From Gemmatimonadota bacterium (lineage in GTDB: Bacteria > Gemmatimonadota > Gemmatimonadetes > Longimicrobiales > Gaopeijiaceae): DNA of 64,000 nucleotides. Location of the stretch: assembly GCA_040882465.1 (NCBI GenBank), contig JBBEBG010000036.1, positions 124,001 through 188,000 of the forward strand. Direction: 5' to 3'. Shown piece after piece: positions 7,657 through 17,200 of the stretch. Made by a program: the position numbers and the translations under genes. The notes under the pieces were generated by a model, which searched no databases, was not told where the DNA came from, and saw nothing but the letters and a program-made list of their open reading frames with translations. Within the stretch, counting starts at the first letter, position 1, and each line of letters begins with the position of its first letter.

Positions 7657-10100
7657 CGGAGGGTCACCACGGTCACCCCACTTCCCCCCTCTCCCTCTCC
7701 GCCGGGTCGGAAGACGGCGACGCGTAGGTCCTGGCGAAGGAGCTCCTGGACCCGGGACTTCACCGCGCCCGTCCCCTTCCCGTGAATGACGCAAAGCTCG
7801 GAGAGGTTGCCTACGATCGCTCCGTCGAGCGCGCGCCCGAGCGCCATCGCCACTTCGTCCACCCGGAGCCCGCGAAGATCGGCCTCGAGGCGGGCCTCGA
7901 CCTCGGGCGCCGACCAGCCGGCGCCACTCATCGCGGGGACCCGGCCCCGGGGAGCGTCGGGCCGGGGCGAATCGCCTCCACCCGCGACGGGCGCGACCTC
8001 CCGGAGCGGAACGCTGAGGCGCATGCCGCCCACTTCCACGGTCACGCGTTCATCCGTCAGCCCGCGGACGACGCCGCGCGCCCCGCTTCCGACCAGCTCC
8101 ACCCGGTCGCCTTCATGCACGCGGGGGGGATCCTCGAAGGCCCCGGAGGACCTCTGCTCGGGCGCGGGTTCGCGGAGGGCGCGCGCCGCCGTTTCGAGGC
8201 GGCGGCGCGCCTCACCCTCCACTTCATCGGCGGCGGCGCCGTGGGCGGTTCGCACCTCGCGGATCGCCTCCTCCACCTCCTCTCTCGCTTCGAGCAGAAG
8301 TCGGCGCGCCTGCTCCCGCGCGCGCGCCTCCGCGGTCCGCTCACGGTCGTCGAGACGCTCCCGGCGCGCCTCCGCCTCGCCTTGGACCTCGAGCGCTTCC
8401 CGCTGGGCAGCTTCGGCCCGGCGCAACGCTTCGGAGAGTTGCCTTTCCTTCTCTTCCAGGGTCGCCAGCAAAGTCTCGAGACGAAGCTCACCCGCGTCCA
8501 CGTAACCCTCGGCGCGGTCGAGGACCTCGGCAGGGAGCCCGAGGCGGCGGGCGATGGCGAGCCCGTAGCTCCGTCCGGGGAGCCCCTTCTGAAGTGTGTA
8601 GGTCGGCTCGATCCGCCCGGCATCGAAGAGGAGAGACGCATTGACGATCCCGCTTCCCTCCACGTCGAGCCGCTTGAGCGCCCCCAGGTGCGATGTCGCG
8701 AAGACGCGCGCCCCGCGCTCCACGAGGACCTCGAGCAGTGCGCGAGCGAGCGCGGCGCCCTCGGAGGGATCGGTGCCCGTTCCCATCTCGTCCACGAGAA
8801 CCAGGGAGCGGGGACCCGCCCCGTCCAAGATCTCGCGGACGTTCGCGAGGTGGGCGGAGAAGGTCGAAAGCGATGCCGCGAGCGACTGCTCGTCCCCGAT
8901 GTCGGCGAAGATGTCTTCCACGAGGGGGAGTCGCGTTCCCTCGGCGACGGGAGGGACGACGCCGCTCTGAGCGAGCGCGTGGATGAGACCCATCGCCTTC
9001 AGGAGAACGGTTTTTCCCCCCGTATTCGGGCCCGAGATCACGACGGCCCGCTCATCGCCGCCGAGTTCGAGGAAAAAGGGGACCACCGGGATTCCCTGTT
9101 CCACGAGGAGAGGGTGGCGGGCCTCGACCACCCGAAGCGCCTGGTCCGCCGGCGGGACGAGCTCGGGCGGGACCCCGCTCCAGCGACGAGCCGTGAGCGC
9201 CCGCGCCCAGAGCGTGTCCAGCTCCACTTGCGCGTCGAAGGCGTCGCCGAGCTCCGCGCGAGCCGGGCGGAGGAGATCGGTCGTCTCGCGAAGGATCCGT
9301 TGGATCTCGCGCGCTTCCGTTCGTTCGAGCTCGTGCAACTCGTTCGCCAGCTCGATCGCGAGCGGGGGCTCGATGAAAAGCGTCGCTCCGGTCGCCGACT
9401 CCCCATGGACGATACCTCCGACATCTCCCTTCCCCTCCCGGCGCACGGAGATGACGTAACGACCGTCCCGGATCGAAACGGAAGCGTCCTCGACCCGGAA
9501 GCGGTCCGGGAGACCGGCGAGATACTTTTCGAGCTTCCGAACGATCTTTCCGCGAGTCTCGCGAAGGCCCCGCCGGATCGAGGAGAGAGCGGGGCTGGCA
9601 TCGTCCCGCACCCCTCCCTCTTCGTCCACGATCCGGTCGAGCGAGGCCTCCAGATCGCGGCGGCTGAGGAGGCGCCTTCGAAGTTCCCGTAGCGCCGATG
9701 GACCGAGGCCGGGCGGGGCCTGGCGCGAGGGGCCGGGAGCCTTCGCCGTCCCGGCCTCACCCTGCGCACCGGCGTCCGCGAGACCGGAGGACAACTCTCG
9801 GGACGCGTGGAGAAGGCGAATCGTATCCCGCAGCTCGGCGGGCCCGAGCACACTCCCTTCCAGATCGAGGCGGGCGAGGGACTCGCGGAAATCCGGAAAG
9901 GGAGGCGGCGCCCAATCGGGATGGCGCTCCAGATGTAGCAGCGTCTCTCCCACTCTCGCGAGCTCGGCGCGGAGCGGCTCGAGTGCCGTCCCGGGCCGAA
10001 GGGAGAGGATATGCTCCTTCCCCGGTTGGCTGGCGGCTCGGCCCGCGACGAGTTCGAGCGCCCGCCCGAACTCGAGCACCGTGAGGGCGTGGGCGTTCAC
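7653..10100 (-). CDS. mutS2: MutS2 ATPase / Smr endonuclease
   Basis: 815 residues. There is no N-terminal mismatch-recognition domain. The core and lever helices precede the Walker A motif SGPNTGGKT (357-364), then Walker B LVLVDEMGTGTDP. After this comes a long charged coiled coil and a C-terminal Smr nuclease domain with LRGLRVDEV and HGKGTG. Known roles are suppression of recombination or rescue of collided ribosomes, depending on species. The GTG at 10100 has a GGGGGAGG site 5 bases upstream and is preferred over an upstream in-frame start at 10166 inside yqeY. The stop overlaps dnaG. Confidence 0.95.
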   Translation of the reverse strand: MNAHALTVLEFGRALELVAGRAASQPGKEHILSLRPGTALEPLRAELARVGETLLHLERHPDWAPPPFPDFRESLARLDLEGSVLGPAELRDTIRLLHASRELSSGLADAGAQGEAGTAKAPGPSRQAPPGLGPSALRELRRRLLSRRDLEASLDRIVDEEGGVRDDASPALSSIRRGLRETRGKIVRKLEKYLAGLPDRFRVEDASVSIRDGRYVISVRREGKGDVGGIVHGESATGATLFIEPPLAIELANELHELERTEAREIQRILRETTDLLRPARAELGDAFDAQVELDTLWARALTARRWSGVPPELVPPADQALRVVEARHPLLVEQGIPVVPFFLELGGDERAVVISGPNTGGKTVLLKAMGLIHALAQSGVVPPVAEGTRLPLVEDIFADIGDEQSLAASLSTFSAHLANVREILDGAGPRSLVLVDEMGTGTDPSEGAALARALLEVLVERGARVFATSHLGALKRLDVEGSGIVNASLLFDAGRIEPTYTLQKGLPGRSYGLAIARRLGLPAEVLDRAEGYVDAGELRLETLLATLEEKERQLSEALRRAEAAQREALEVQGEAEARRERLDDRERTAEARAREQARRLLLEAREEVEEAIREVRTAHGAAADEVEGEARRRLETAARALREPAPEQRSSGAFEDPPRVHEGDRVELVGSGARGVVRGLTDERVTVEVGGMRLSVPLREVAPVAGGGDSPRPDAPRGRVPAMSGAGWSAPEVEARLEADLRGLRVDEVAMALGRALDGAIVGNLSELCVIHGKGTGAVKSRVQELLRQDLRVAVFRPGGEGEGGSGVTVVTLR

Positions 10101-10128
10101 GAACCGCCTCCCCCGACGGCGCGAGCCG

Positions 10129-10569
10129 TCACCCGGCGAGCTCCTCCCGCACGATCCGGTTCGCATCCTTGCCGTCGAACCGCCCGCGGATCCGGGGGAT
10201 GAGCTTCCCCATTAGGGGACCGGCCTGCGTGATCCCTTCGGCCCGGATCTCCCGTACGATCGCGCGGACCTCTTCCTCGCTCATGGGGGGAGGGAGGAAC
10301 TGGGCGAGCGCCGCCGCCTCCGCGTCCTCCTTGCCGGCGAGGTCCTCTCGCTTCCCGGCCCGCATCTGCTCCGCGGATTCCTTGCGCTGTTTGATCCCGC
10401 GGGAAAGGACCTCCCGCACGACGTCGTCGCCGGCCTCCTGGCCGAGCTCGATCTCGCGGTTCCGGATGTCGGAGAGGGTCGAGGTGAGGAGAACGGTCCG
10501 CGCCTTGTCCCTTCCCTTCCGGGCCTGGGTCAGCGCGTCCCTAAGTTGTTGCTGCAGACTGATTCCCAC
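10129..10569 (-). CDS. yqeY: GatB/YqeY domain protein
   Basis: 146 residues, full YqeY length. The protein shows LLTSTLSDIRNREIELG near the N-terminus and the conserved end AQAGPLMGKLIPRIRGRFDG-like region that resembles the tail of GatB, which binds tRNA in amidotransferases. Its own function is not firmly known. It starts with GTG at 10569. It is the first gene of the mutS2-dnaG-recJ-rsmD-coaD operon, 28 bases before mutS2. In many bacteria yqeY lies near dnaG and rpoD or rpsU, so the placement is typical. A strong promoter lies about 50 bases upstream. Confidence 0.9.
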   Translation of the reverse strand: MGISLQQQLRDALTQARKGRDKARTVLLTSTLSDIRNREIELGQEAGDDVVREVLSRGIKQRKESAEQMRAGKREDLAGKEDAEAAALAQFLPPPMSEEEVRAIVREIRAEGITQAGPLMGKLIPRIRGRFDGKDANRIVREELAG

Positions 10570-10623
10570 GGGGTTCCCGAAGCTGTGGAGGCGCCAGGGA
10601 GGCCCTGCGCGCCGTTCGACCGA

Positions 10624-10652
10624 AAGTTACCGGGGGCCCCAGGCAGGGTCAA
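10624..10652 (-). promoter_or_regulatory. predicted sigma-70-type promoter of the yqeY-coaD operon
   Basis: On the minus strand TTGACC (10647-10652) and TAACTT (10624-10629) are separated by exactly 17 bases. The expected start of transcription near 10617 gives a leader of about 48 bases before the yqeY GTG. Nothing else in this 127-base gap resembles a gene. Confidence 0.6.
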
Positions 10653-10696
10653 CGCGCCGCCGGGGCGAGGGCGTCAGGTGGCGCCCCGCGCCCGGG

Positions 10697-11050
10697 TCAT
10701 CCCGGCGGCCAGACCATCGCGCGCCCGCCCAGGAGGTGCAGGTGCAGGTGCGCGACCGACTGCCCACCGTCTTCGCCGACGTTTGCCACCACCCGGTAGC
10801 CGGTCTCGTCCACCTTCAGGGACCGGGCGATCTCGGCCGCCGTAAGGAGGAGGCGCCCGGCGAGCTCCGCATCGTCTTTCACGAGCGACCCTAGCGACTC
10901 GACGTGCCTGCGGGGGATGACGAGCACGTGGGCCGGGGCCTGAGGGTTCAGGTCGTGAAAGGCCACGAGCTGGTCGTCCTCGTGGACCAGCCGCACGGGG
11001 ATTTCGCCGCTCGCGATGCGGCAGAAGATGCAGGAAGTGGATCCGCCCAT
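10697..11050 (-). CDS. hinT: HIT-family nucleotide-binding protein (HinT-like)
   Basis: 117 residues. The start has the CIFCRIASGEIP segment typical of Hint proteins. The histidine triad is complete: H101-L-H103-L-H105 within VAHLHLHLLGG. Family members hydrolyse adenosine 5'-monophosphoramidate-type substrates. The two N-terminal cysteines (C7, C10) form one half of the zinc site seen in many Hint proteins; the other half is not obvious. The ATG at 11050 has AAGGAG at 7-base spacing. A 127-base gap and its own upstream region separate it from yqeY, so it may be a monocistronic gene. Confidence 0.93.
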   Translation of the reverse strand: MGGSTSCIFCRIASGEIPVRLVHEDDQLVAFHDLNPQAPAHVLVIPRRHVESLGSLVKDDAELAGRLLLTAAEIARSLKVDETGYRVVANVGEDGGQSVAHLHLHLLGGRAMVWPPG

Positions 11051-11134
11051 CGGAGACTCCTTTCAGGTGGAGGCGCGCGCGCCCGAGATCAGGCCCCTCT
11101 CGCCATGGGGCGGCCCGCCCTGGGTTCCTATCGT

Positions 11135-11169
11135 GTGCGGAGCGGACGGATTCGACCCGGTCTCCGCAC
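11135..11169. repeat. 8-bp inverted repeat between hinT and the divergent gene
   Basis: GTGCGGAG at 11135-11142 pairs with CTCCGCAC at 11162-11169 around a 19-base loop. It lies in the 154-base gap between divergent genes. It could be an operator or a leader hairpin; no function can be assigned. Confidence 0.35.
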
Positions 11170-11204
11170 CTTCCGCCCACATGTAACGTCCACGGGAGCC
11201 CCGC

Positions 11205-11762
11205 ATGGAACCTCTGAGCCTCACCGCCCTCGACCTCCTCGGCCGCGACCCCTCGCCCGCGCTTCCGATGGACCGAATGCGGGCGCTCATGGCCGGGGAG
11301 TCGCCGGGCGGCGATCCGGACGGGACTCGCCTCCTCGAAAAGCTGGCAGACGGTTCAGGGCGGCTCCGTGTTCTGGTTTGTCCCAAGCGAAGGTGGTGCA
11401 CCCCGGTCGGACCGAGGGCCTGGATCCTCGCCGGCGACCGGCCGCGCGTCGAGTCGCCGCCCCTCCGTCCCCTGCTCGCCCGAATGAGACTCACGCTACG
11501 CCACCTTGGCCGCGCCGTCGAGCCGGACTCGGCCCTCGCCTGGGCGAGGTGGACGAGGCTCCTGGAAGAGGAAGCCCGCGTGCGCACGATCCTTACACGG
11601 CGTCCACCTGGAGAGTCGGCGTCCCCAACCCCACCGGGCGCGCCCGCAGCGCCGCGGAAACCCATTCGTCCTCGCGATCCACTGCTTCGACCGAGAAACC
11701 GGCAGCATCACATCGTTTCGCCATCTCGTCCCACTCCGCCGCGAGGATCCCACTCAGAATGA
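11205..11762 (+). CDS. hypothetical protein, plus strand, convergent with and overlapping prmA
   Basis: 185 residues, no recognised family. Codon use in the first ~130 codons is strongly G/C-ending, as in neighbouring real genes, and a GGGAG site stands 7 bases before the ATG, so translation is plausible. The protein shows two Leu/Arg-rich helical segments (PLLARMRLTLRHLG and [18 protein letters not shown]) and no signal peptide or membrane segment. The last ~56 codons run antisense to the 3' end of prmA and are Pro/Arg/Ser-rich, which looks like read-through of an antisense frame rather than conserved protein. It is divergent from hinT. One of only two plus-strand genes called in the window. 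Confidence 0.5.
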   Translation: MEPLSLTALDLLGRDPSPALPMDRMRALMAGESPGGDPDGTRLLEKLADGSGRLRVLVCPKRRWCTPVGPRAWILAGDRPRVESPPLRPLLARMRLTLRHLGRAVEPDSALAWARWTRLLEEEARVRTILTRRPPGESASPTPPGAPAAPRKPIRPRDPLLRPRNRQHHIVSPSRPTPPRGSHSE

Positions 11763-12540
11763 CCCAGGCGCCGGGACCCAGAGCTCGGCGGAAGGAGGAG
11801 AGGAGCGGTGTCAGAATGCCGCTTTCGATATTCGCGGCGATCCCGTCGAAGGGGGAGAACGCGGCGAGCGTGTCCGGGCCCACCGCCTCCTCCCGCACCT
11901 CGACGATTTTCGCTACCCCGTTGCGCACCGCATTTTCTCCGGCCGCCGCGCACGACCAGGAATCCGGTTCGAATGCGACGACCCGGCTCGCGCCGAGGAG
12001 GGCTGCGGCGATCGCGAGAATACCGGAACCCGAGCCCACATCGGCGATCCGGTCCCCGGCCGCGACGCGGCGATCGAGGAGGCGGAGGGAGCCGCGCGTC
12101 GTCGAGTGCTCCGCGGTCCCGAAGGCCATCCCGGGATCGAGCGATAGGAGAAGCTCTCCCGGTTGAAGTCCTGGATCCGCCCAGCTCGGGCTCACCACGA
12201 TCCTTTCCGTCACCCGGCGGGGACCGAAGCCGCGCTTCCAGTTCTCCTCCCACGCTTCATGGCGCTGGAGACGGTACGCGACCGGGGGTGCGGTCCCCCC
12301 GAGCGCCCGGGCGAGCTCCCGGCACAACTCCTCGACCACGCTGGACGCAGGAGCCTCGGTCGCGGGGAGGTAACCAACCAGAATCCCGTCTCGCTCTTCG
12401 ATTCCCCGCCCGGATCGCGCGACAAGCACTTCGATCGCGATCGCGGCAGCCTCCTCATCGACCGGTTTCCCCACCTCGAGGACCAGCCACTCCGCGGGGG
12501 CCGTGCGGGGGTTGGGGTCGAGCGGACCCGGGCGCGTCAT
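11593..12540 (-). CDS. prmA: ribosomal protein L11 methyltransferase
   Basis: 315 residues. The N-terminal substrate-recognition domain is followed by a class I methyltransferase with the SAM motif [13 protein letters not shown] and the catalytic-loop segment [10 protein letters not shown]. It trimethylates ribosomal protein L11 in known bacteria. The ATG at 12540 overlaps the dnaJ stop by four bases; prmA directly after dnaJ is a common bacterial order. The C-terminus ends in a short extension opposite the 3' end of the plus-strand gene at 11205. Confidence 0.93.
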   Translation of the reverse strand: MTRPGPLDPNPRTAPAEWLVLEVGKPVDEEAAAIAIEVLVARSGRGIEERDGILVGYLPATEAPASSVVEELCRELARALGGTAPPVAYRLQRHEAWEENWKRGFGPRRVTERIVVSPSWADPGLQPGELLLSLDPGMAFGTAEHSTTRGSLRLLDRRVAAGDRIADVGSGSGILAIAAALLGASRVVAFEPDSWSCAAAGENAVRNGVAKIVEVREEAVGPDTLAAFSPFDGIAANIESGILTPLLSSFRRALGPGAWVILSGILAAEWDEMAKRCDAAGFSVEAVDREDEWVSAALRARPVGLGTPTLQVDAV

Positions 12541-13703
12541 CCCGATGTGAAGGCTTCTTTCACCCTCGACCAGAAGCCCCTGGGGCCATCCTTCCCTTCC
12601 TCCACGCGGTCGGGGGCGGCATCCTCGACGGACCGCAGGCGCTCGTAGGCCTCGCGCTGCTCCGTGCCGAGGCGGCTCGGAGTCCAGACCCGCACGCGGA
12701 CGATCAGGTCTCCAATCGCGCCGGAGTTCAGATCGGGAAGTCCCTTCCCCCGGAGTCGCACGGCGCGTCCACTCTGGATCCCGTTCGGGACCTTCACGGT
12801 GGCCGGGCCCTCCACGGTGGGGACCTCCAATTCGGCGCCGAGGGCCGCTTGGGCGGCCGTGATGGCCACATCCATCACGAGATGATTCCCCTCGCGGACG
12901 AAGCGGGGATCCTCCTGAACCTCGAGGAGGACGACGATGTCGCCGCGCGGCCCGCCGCGAGGTCCCACATTCCCCCTCCCCCGTAGGGTGATGAAGTTGT
13001 CGGAGGTCACGCCGGGCGGGATCTGGACCTCGATTTCACTTTCGCCCCGCACGCGCCCTTCCCCATGACAGGTCGGGCAGGGATCTCGGACGACCCGGCC
13101 TTCCCCCCCGCAACTCCGGCAGGTCGTCACGGAGAGGAACTGGCCGAAGACGGAGCGCTGGGCGACCCGCTCCTCGCCGGATCCACCACACGTGGCACAG
13201 GTCTCCGCTTCGCCCTTGTCCGCGGACCCGGTCCCGTCGCAGGTGGCGCAGGGATTCAGGATCGCGACGCGGAGCTTCCGGGTCGCCCCCTTCAGGACCT
13301 CCAGGAGGGTGATCGGAACCCGCACCCGTAGCGTCTCTCCCGTCGCCTTCCGCCGTCGCGCCCCTTCGCGGCGGCGACCCCCGAAAAGCTCCTCGAATCC
13401 ACCGGCGCCACCGAAGTCGCGCATGAAGATCTCGATGGCATCGTGCAGGTCGAACCCTTCCGGAAAAGGTCCCCCTGCCTCCGCGCGCGCCCCTTCTTTC
13501 CCGAAGCGATCATAGGCGGTCCGGCGCTGAGGATCCTTCAGGACCTCGTAGGCCTCCGAGAGCTCCTTGAAGCGGGACTCCGCCTCCGTCGAGCCCGCGT
13601 TCCTGTCCGGATGGAACTGCATCGCGAGCTTCCGATATGCCTTCTTGATCTGCTCGGCATCCGCGTCGCGCGAGACGCCGAGAATCTCGTAATAGTCCGC
13701 CAT
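12537..13703 (-). CDS. dnaJ: chaperone DnaJ
   Basis: 388 residues. The J domain carries HPD at 31-33. A Gly/Phe-rich linker follows with an inserted basic segment ([15 protein letters not shown]). The zinc domain has all four CxxCxGxG repeats ([32 protein letters not shown]), and the C-terminal substrate domains are complete. It stimulates DnaK ATPase and delivers unfolded clients. It lies 67 bases after hrcA; grpE and dnaK are not present in the window. Confidence 0.96.
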   Translation of the reverse strand: MADYYEILGVSRDADAEQIKKAYRKLAMQFHPDRNAGSTEAESRFKELSEAYEVLKDPQRRTAYDRFGKEGARAEAGGPFPEGFDLHDAIEIFMRDFGGAGGFEELFGGRRREGARRRKATGETLRVRVPITLLEVLKGATRKLRVAILNPCATCDGTGSADKGEAETCATCGGSGEERVAQRSVFGQFLSVTTCRSCGGEGRVVRDPCPTCHGEGRVRGESEIEVQIPPGVTSDNFITLRGRGNVGPRGGPRGDIVVLLEVQEDPRFVREGNHLVMDVAITAAQAALGAELEVPTVEGPATVKVPNGIQSGRAVRLRGKGLPDLNSGAIGDLIVRVRVWTPSRLGTEQREAYERLRSVEDAAPDRVEEGKDGPRGFWSRVKEAFTSG

Positions 13704-13770
13704 CGCGCTCAGAACGGGGGGCCGTGAGGGAGGAAGTCCGGTCCGAGAAGAATCTCCACCGGCGGGAATC

Positions 13771-14856
13771 TCATTCGAGAATGCGGTTCACGAGGGATGA
13801 GGTGTGGTCCACGATCGCGCAGACCTTTTCGTAGGGCATCCGGGTGGGGCCGATCACACCGATCACCCCTTTGAGCCCGCCGACGCGATACTCCGCCGTC
13901 ACGATCGTGAAGCCGGTCAGCTCTTCGGTCTGGTTTTCGCCCCCGATCGTGATCTGGATCCCCCGCTGGTGCGACCGTCCGGCGAGCGCCCCGGCCAGCA
14001 CGTCCTTTCGCTCCGTCAGCTCCAGGAGTCCCTTGAGCCGTTCCCCGCTCGTGAATTCCGGTTGTGAAGCGAGCACGCTGGCCTGCCCGATGTGGATTTC
14101 ATTCCCATCGATCTCCGGCCAGTCGAAGAGGTCGCTCCCCGACTGCATGAAGATGTTCAGAACCTCTTCCGTGGCCGGATCGCCGTCCGAGACCGCGTCG
14201 CGGATGCGGAGCGCGACCGTGTCGCGGATCTCCTTCAACGTGAGCCCGGTGAGACGCTCGTTCAGAAGGAGGGTCAGGGTCACCAGCGTGTCGTCCGGGA
14301 CTTCGCAAGCGAGGTCCACGTACACCGTGCGTGCGAAGCCGCTCCGGACCTGGGCCACCATCAGGACCTTCGTGGACGACACACGCACCAAGTCGATCCG
14401 TTCGAGAACGGCGGAGGTCAGACGGGGCGCCGCCGCGACGCCGAGCTCCTGCGAGAGGAGCCCGAGGGCGCGCGTGGCGCGGCGGACGATCATTTCGACT
14501 GCCGACGATCCCCGTGCGTCGATCGCGAGCTCGAGCCGTTCCTTCTCCACATCGGTGAGGCGGGCCGGCTGCATGAACTGTTCGACGAAGGCTCGGTAGG
14601 CCCGGTCCGTCGGAATGCGACCCGCGGACGCGTGGGGATGGAAGAGGTAGCCCTTCGCCTCGAGGTCGCTCATGGTGTTGCGGACGGTCGCGGGCGAGAC
14701 GCCGAGGTCGTAGCGGCGTGTGACGTTCCGGCTCCCCGCCGGTTCAGCCGTGTCCACGTACGTGCGCACGACGGCCTCGAGGACCTGTCGCTCCCGCTCG
14801 GAGAGCTCCTCCGCGTCGCGCGGTCTCGACGCTCGTCTCGATGCAATGTCTTTCAT
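13771..14856 (-). CDS. hrcA: heat-inducible transcription repressor HrcA
   Basis: 361 residues. The N-terminal winged helix ([20 protein letters not shown] and [17 protein letters not shown]) precedes the GAF-like and inserted domains and the conserved C-terminal segment [17 protein letters not shown]. Family members bind CIRCE operators at groE and dnaK loci and are re-folded by GroEL. The open frame reaches 15201, but the ATG at 14856 overlaps the hemW stop (ATGA) and starts at the usual point. No CIRCE palindrome was seen in the window, so its targets lie elsewhere. Confidence 0.94.
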   Translation of the reverse strand: MKDIASRRASRPRDAEELSERERQVLEAVVRTYVDTAEPAGSRNVTRRYDLGVSPATVRNTMSDLEAKGYLFHPHASAGRIPTDRAYRAFVEQFMQPARLTDVEKERLELAIDARGSSAVEMIVRRATRALGLLSQELGVAAAPRLTSAVLERIDLVRVSSTKVLMVAQVRSGFARTVYVDLACEVPDDTLVTLTLLLNERLTGLTLKEIRDTVALRIRDAVSDGDPATEEVLNIFMQSGSDLFDWPEIDGNEIHIGQASVLASQPEFTSGERLKGLLELTERKDVLAGALAGRSHQRGIQITIGGENQTEELTGFTIVTAEYRVGGLKGVIGVIGPTRMPYEKVCAIVDHTSSLVNRILE

Positions 14857-16046
14857 CCGTCCTCCATCCCGTTCCGGTCCAACACCTTCTCCGCCCCTTC
14901 CGTTTCCACACGGCCCAATTCGATCGCCAACGAGTCCAGCCGGAGCCACCCCGCCGGCGTGAGGCGAAGTCTCTCCGGATCGGGATGGGCCCACCCGAGG
15001 GCGGTCCATCGGCGCCCGAGCTCGCGGCCCGCTGCGGTGAGCCCCTCGAGTGGGAGTCCCTCTCGCAGCCGGAGCCGATCGTGGAGCCGGACGAGCGTCA
15101 ACTCGCCCTCCGCCACGATTTCGACGCCAGCCCGCGCGTCCCATCCGCGGGCACGGCCGATCCCTATGCCCCGGGCGACGGATCGTTCGTAACCCTGCCA
15201 ATTTCGCGCATTTTGCAGAACCCGGCCACCGATCCGGGAGTTGGCGCTCGGTCCGAGCCCCACGAAGGACTCGCCCAGGAGCACGGCGCGCCCGTGGCGG
15301 GATTCATGCCCGGGCCGCGCGAAGGCGGTCATCTCGTACGCTTCGTACCCCTCCACCTCCAGAAGCCCTCCTAGCTCCAGGTATTGATCGGCACGGAGAT
15401 CGTCGTCGGCGAGCCTGACGGCGCCACGGGCCACGGCCCGGCCGAGCGGGGTGCCCGCTTCGGCGACGAGCTCGTAGAGCGAGACATGCGGTGGAGCCGC
15501 CCGAAGGACCCGCTCGAGAGACACCCTCGGCCGCCGCTCCACGTCAGGAGGGAGGCCATAGAGGAGGTCCACTCCCCAGCTCCGGAACCCACCCTTCGCG
15601 ATGGCCTGGAGAGCCACCTCTCCCCTCCCCGCCTCATGCCCGCGGCCCAGGAAGTCGAGTGCGGCCGGATGAAGGCTTTGAAGTCCCACGTTGACCCGGG
15701 TCACACCGGTTTCTTTCCAGCGGGCCAGGAGAGGGGCGTCCAGATCTTCCGGATTCGCTTCAATCGTCCACTCGTCGAGCCCATCCAATCGCTTCGCACC
15801 CAGGAGAGCGAGGATCCCAAGGGGAAGTGCCTCCCCCAGCGTCGAAGGCGTTCCTCCTCCGACGTGGACCGTGCGAAGGGGGTTCGACAGAGTCTCCGGG
15901 CCGCCGCGCAGATCGAGCTCTCCCCGGACGGCGCTCAGCCATCCTTCCAGACTTGGAGGATCATCCACGGAAACCGCATAGTCGCAGTAAGGGCAACCGC
16001 GGAGGCAGAAGGGCACGTGGAGATAGAGGTGCGCGGGAAGGCTCAC
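14853..16046 (-). CDS. hemW: radical SAM haem chaperone HemW (coproporphyrinogen oxidase-like)
   Basis: 397 residues. The [4Fe-4S] cysteines are C14, C18 and C21 in HVPFCLRGCPYCDY. The GGGTPS motif and the HemN_C-like end (LRLTPAGWLRLDSL) follow. The length and the C-x3-C-x2-C spacing match HemW, a haem-binding protein, rather than true HemN. The HemW-type HNxxYW segment is not obvious; the local text is LQNARNWQGY. The GTG start at 16046 overlaps the dprA stop (GTGA). Placement before hrcA-dnaJ is the classical arrangement in many phyla. Confidence 0.9.
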   Translation of the reverse strand: MSLPAHLYLHVPFCLRGCPYCDYAVSVDDPPSLEGWLSAVRGELDLRGGPETLSNPLRTVHVGGGTPSTLGEALPLGILALLGAKRLDGLDEWTIEANPEDLDAPLLARWKETGVTRVNVGLQSLHPAALDFLGRGHEAGRGEVALQAIAKGGFRSWGVDLLYGLPPDVERRPRVSLERVLRAAPPHVSLYELVAEAGTPLGRAVARGAVRLADDDLRADQYLELGGLLEVEGYEAYEMTAFARPGHESRHGRAVLLGESFVGLGPSANSRIGGRVLQNARNWQGYERSVARGIGIGRARGWDARAGVEIVAEGELTLVRLHDRLRLREGLPLEGLTAAGRELGRRWTALGWAHPDPERLRLTPAGWLRLDSLAIELGRVETEGAEKVLDRNGMEDG

Positions 16047-17200
16047 CCTCGGACCTCCGAGCGCGGAGGCTCGCCCCTCACCCAACCCTCTCCGCTGCGG
16101 CGCGCCGTGCCCGCGATCTCCGCGCGCGTGAGCTGGGCGAGCACCGCGGAAGCGGTGATGCCGAGCGCCTCGACGAGTTGCTCGAGCGAGCGCGGGGATT
16201 GACCGAGGGCGGCAGCGAACGTCCGAATGGCCGCTTCTCCCGAACCCGCTCCGGGCGAGGCCTCCGCGGGCAAGGCATCGAGCGTCGCGCGCGGCGGGGC
16301 GCTCCACCCCATCACTTCCATGAGTTCTTCCCCCCGCGTGAGGAGGTGGGCGCCGTCTCGAATCAGCGCGTTCGCGCCGGCGGCCTGGGGCGTCTCGACG
16401 GATCCCGGGACCGCAAAGACATCGAGGCCCAGATCGAGGGCGTGGTCCACCGTGATCAGGGCCCCGCTCCTCTCGGCGGCCTCAACAACCACGACCGCCC
16501 GCGCGAGGGCCGCGATGAGCCGATTCCGCCGCGGAAAGTGATAAGGCCGAGCGGGCTCGCCCGGAGGGAATTCGCTCACAACCAGTCCTTCGCGGAGGAT
16601 TCGCTCGAAGAGCCCTCGGTTTCCGGGAGGATGCGGACGGTCCGGCCCCGACCCGAGGACCGCGACGGTGCCGCCCTCACCCGCAAGCCCGCCCCTATGC
16701 GCGGCCCCGTCGATCCCAAGCGCCATCCCGCTCACCACGGTCACCCCCGCCTCCGAAAGCTCCCTTCCGAGCCGCTCCGCGGCGCGGCGTCCCACCGGCG
16801 TCGCACGCCGCGATCCGACGATGGCGACCGTGCGCTCACCGGGGAGAGGCCGGCGTCCGCGGAGGAAGAGGAGGGGAGGAGGATCCACGAGCGCGTGGAG
16901 GGAGCGAGGGTATTCCTCTCCGCCGAAGGGAACGATCCGAATTCCGAGGCGGGCGCACGACTCCAGAACTTCATCCGACCTCGCATGAATCCTTCCGTCC
17001 CCCCGGGCTCGCTCGGCGCCAGTTCCGGCGGCGGCGGCGAACGCGGGCGCCGGGAGGGCGAGCGCCCGGCTGGCCGACCCCTGAGCGCGGAGAAGCCGGA
17101 GCGCCGTCCGGTCCCCGATCCCCGGGAGGAGCCGGAGGACCAAGAGGGCGCGGAGCTCCACGGCGGAGGTCAGATCTCGCGGTCCACCGACCTCCACCAC
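16043..17200 (-). CDS. dprA: DNA-processing protein DprA
   Basis: 385 residues. The N-terminal helix-hairpin-helix-like region LLPGIGDRTALRLLRAQG is followed by the Rossmann-type core with VAIVGSRRATPVG, VVSGMALGIDGAAHRG and the basic FPRRNRLIAAL segment. A C-terminal winged helix (SLEQLVEALGITASAVLAQLTR) is present. DprA loads RecA onto incoming single strands during transformation. Two adjacent GTG codons at 17200 and 17197 follow a GAGGAG site; either gives a short overlap with the end of obg. A further GTG at 17161 is possible but lacks a site. Confidence 0.92.
   Translation of the reverse strand: MVEVGGPRDLTSAVELRALLVLRLLPGIGDRTALRLLRAQGSASRALALPAPAFAAAAGTGAERARGDGRIHARSDEVLESCARLGIRIVPFGGEEYPRSLHALVDPPPLLFLRGRRPLPGERTVAIVGSRRATPVGRRAAERLGRELSEAGVTVVSGMALGIDGAAHRGGLAGEGGTVAVLGSGPDRPHPPGNRGLFERILREGLVVSEFPPGEPARPYHFPRRNRLIAALARAVVVVEAAERSGALITVDHALDLGLDVFAVPGSVETPQAAGANALIRDGAHLLTRGEELMEVMGWSAPPRATLDALPAEASPGAGSGEAAIRTFAAALGQSPRSLEQLVEALGITASAVLAQLTRAEIAGTARRSGEGWVRGEPPRSEVRG

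Noticed and set aside
11135-11169. tRNA-like T-arm (GGGTCGAATCC) on the minus strand
   Set aside because: The T-stem does not pair and no acceptor, D or anticodon arm can be drawn; only a simple inverted repeat remains.
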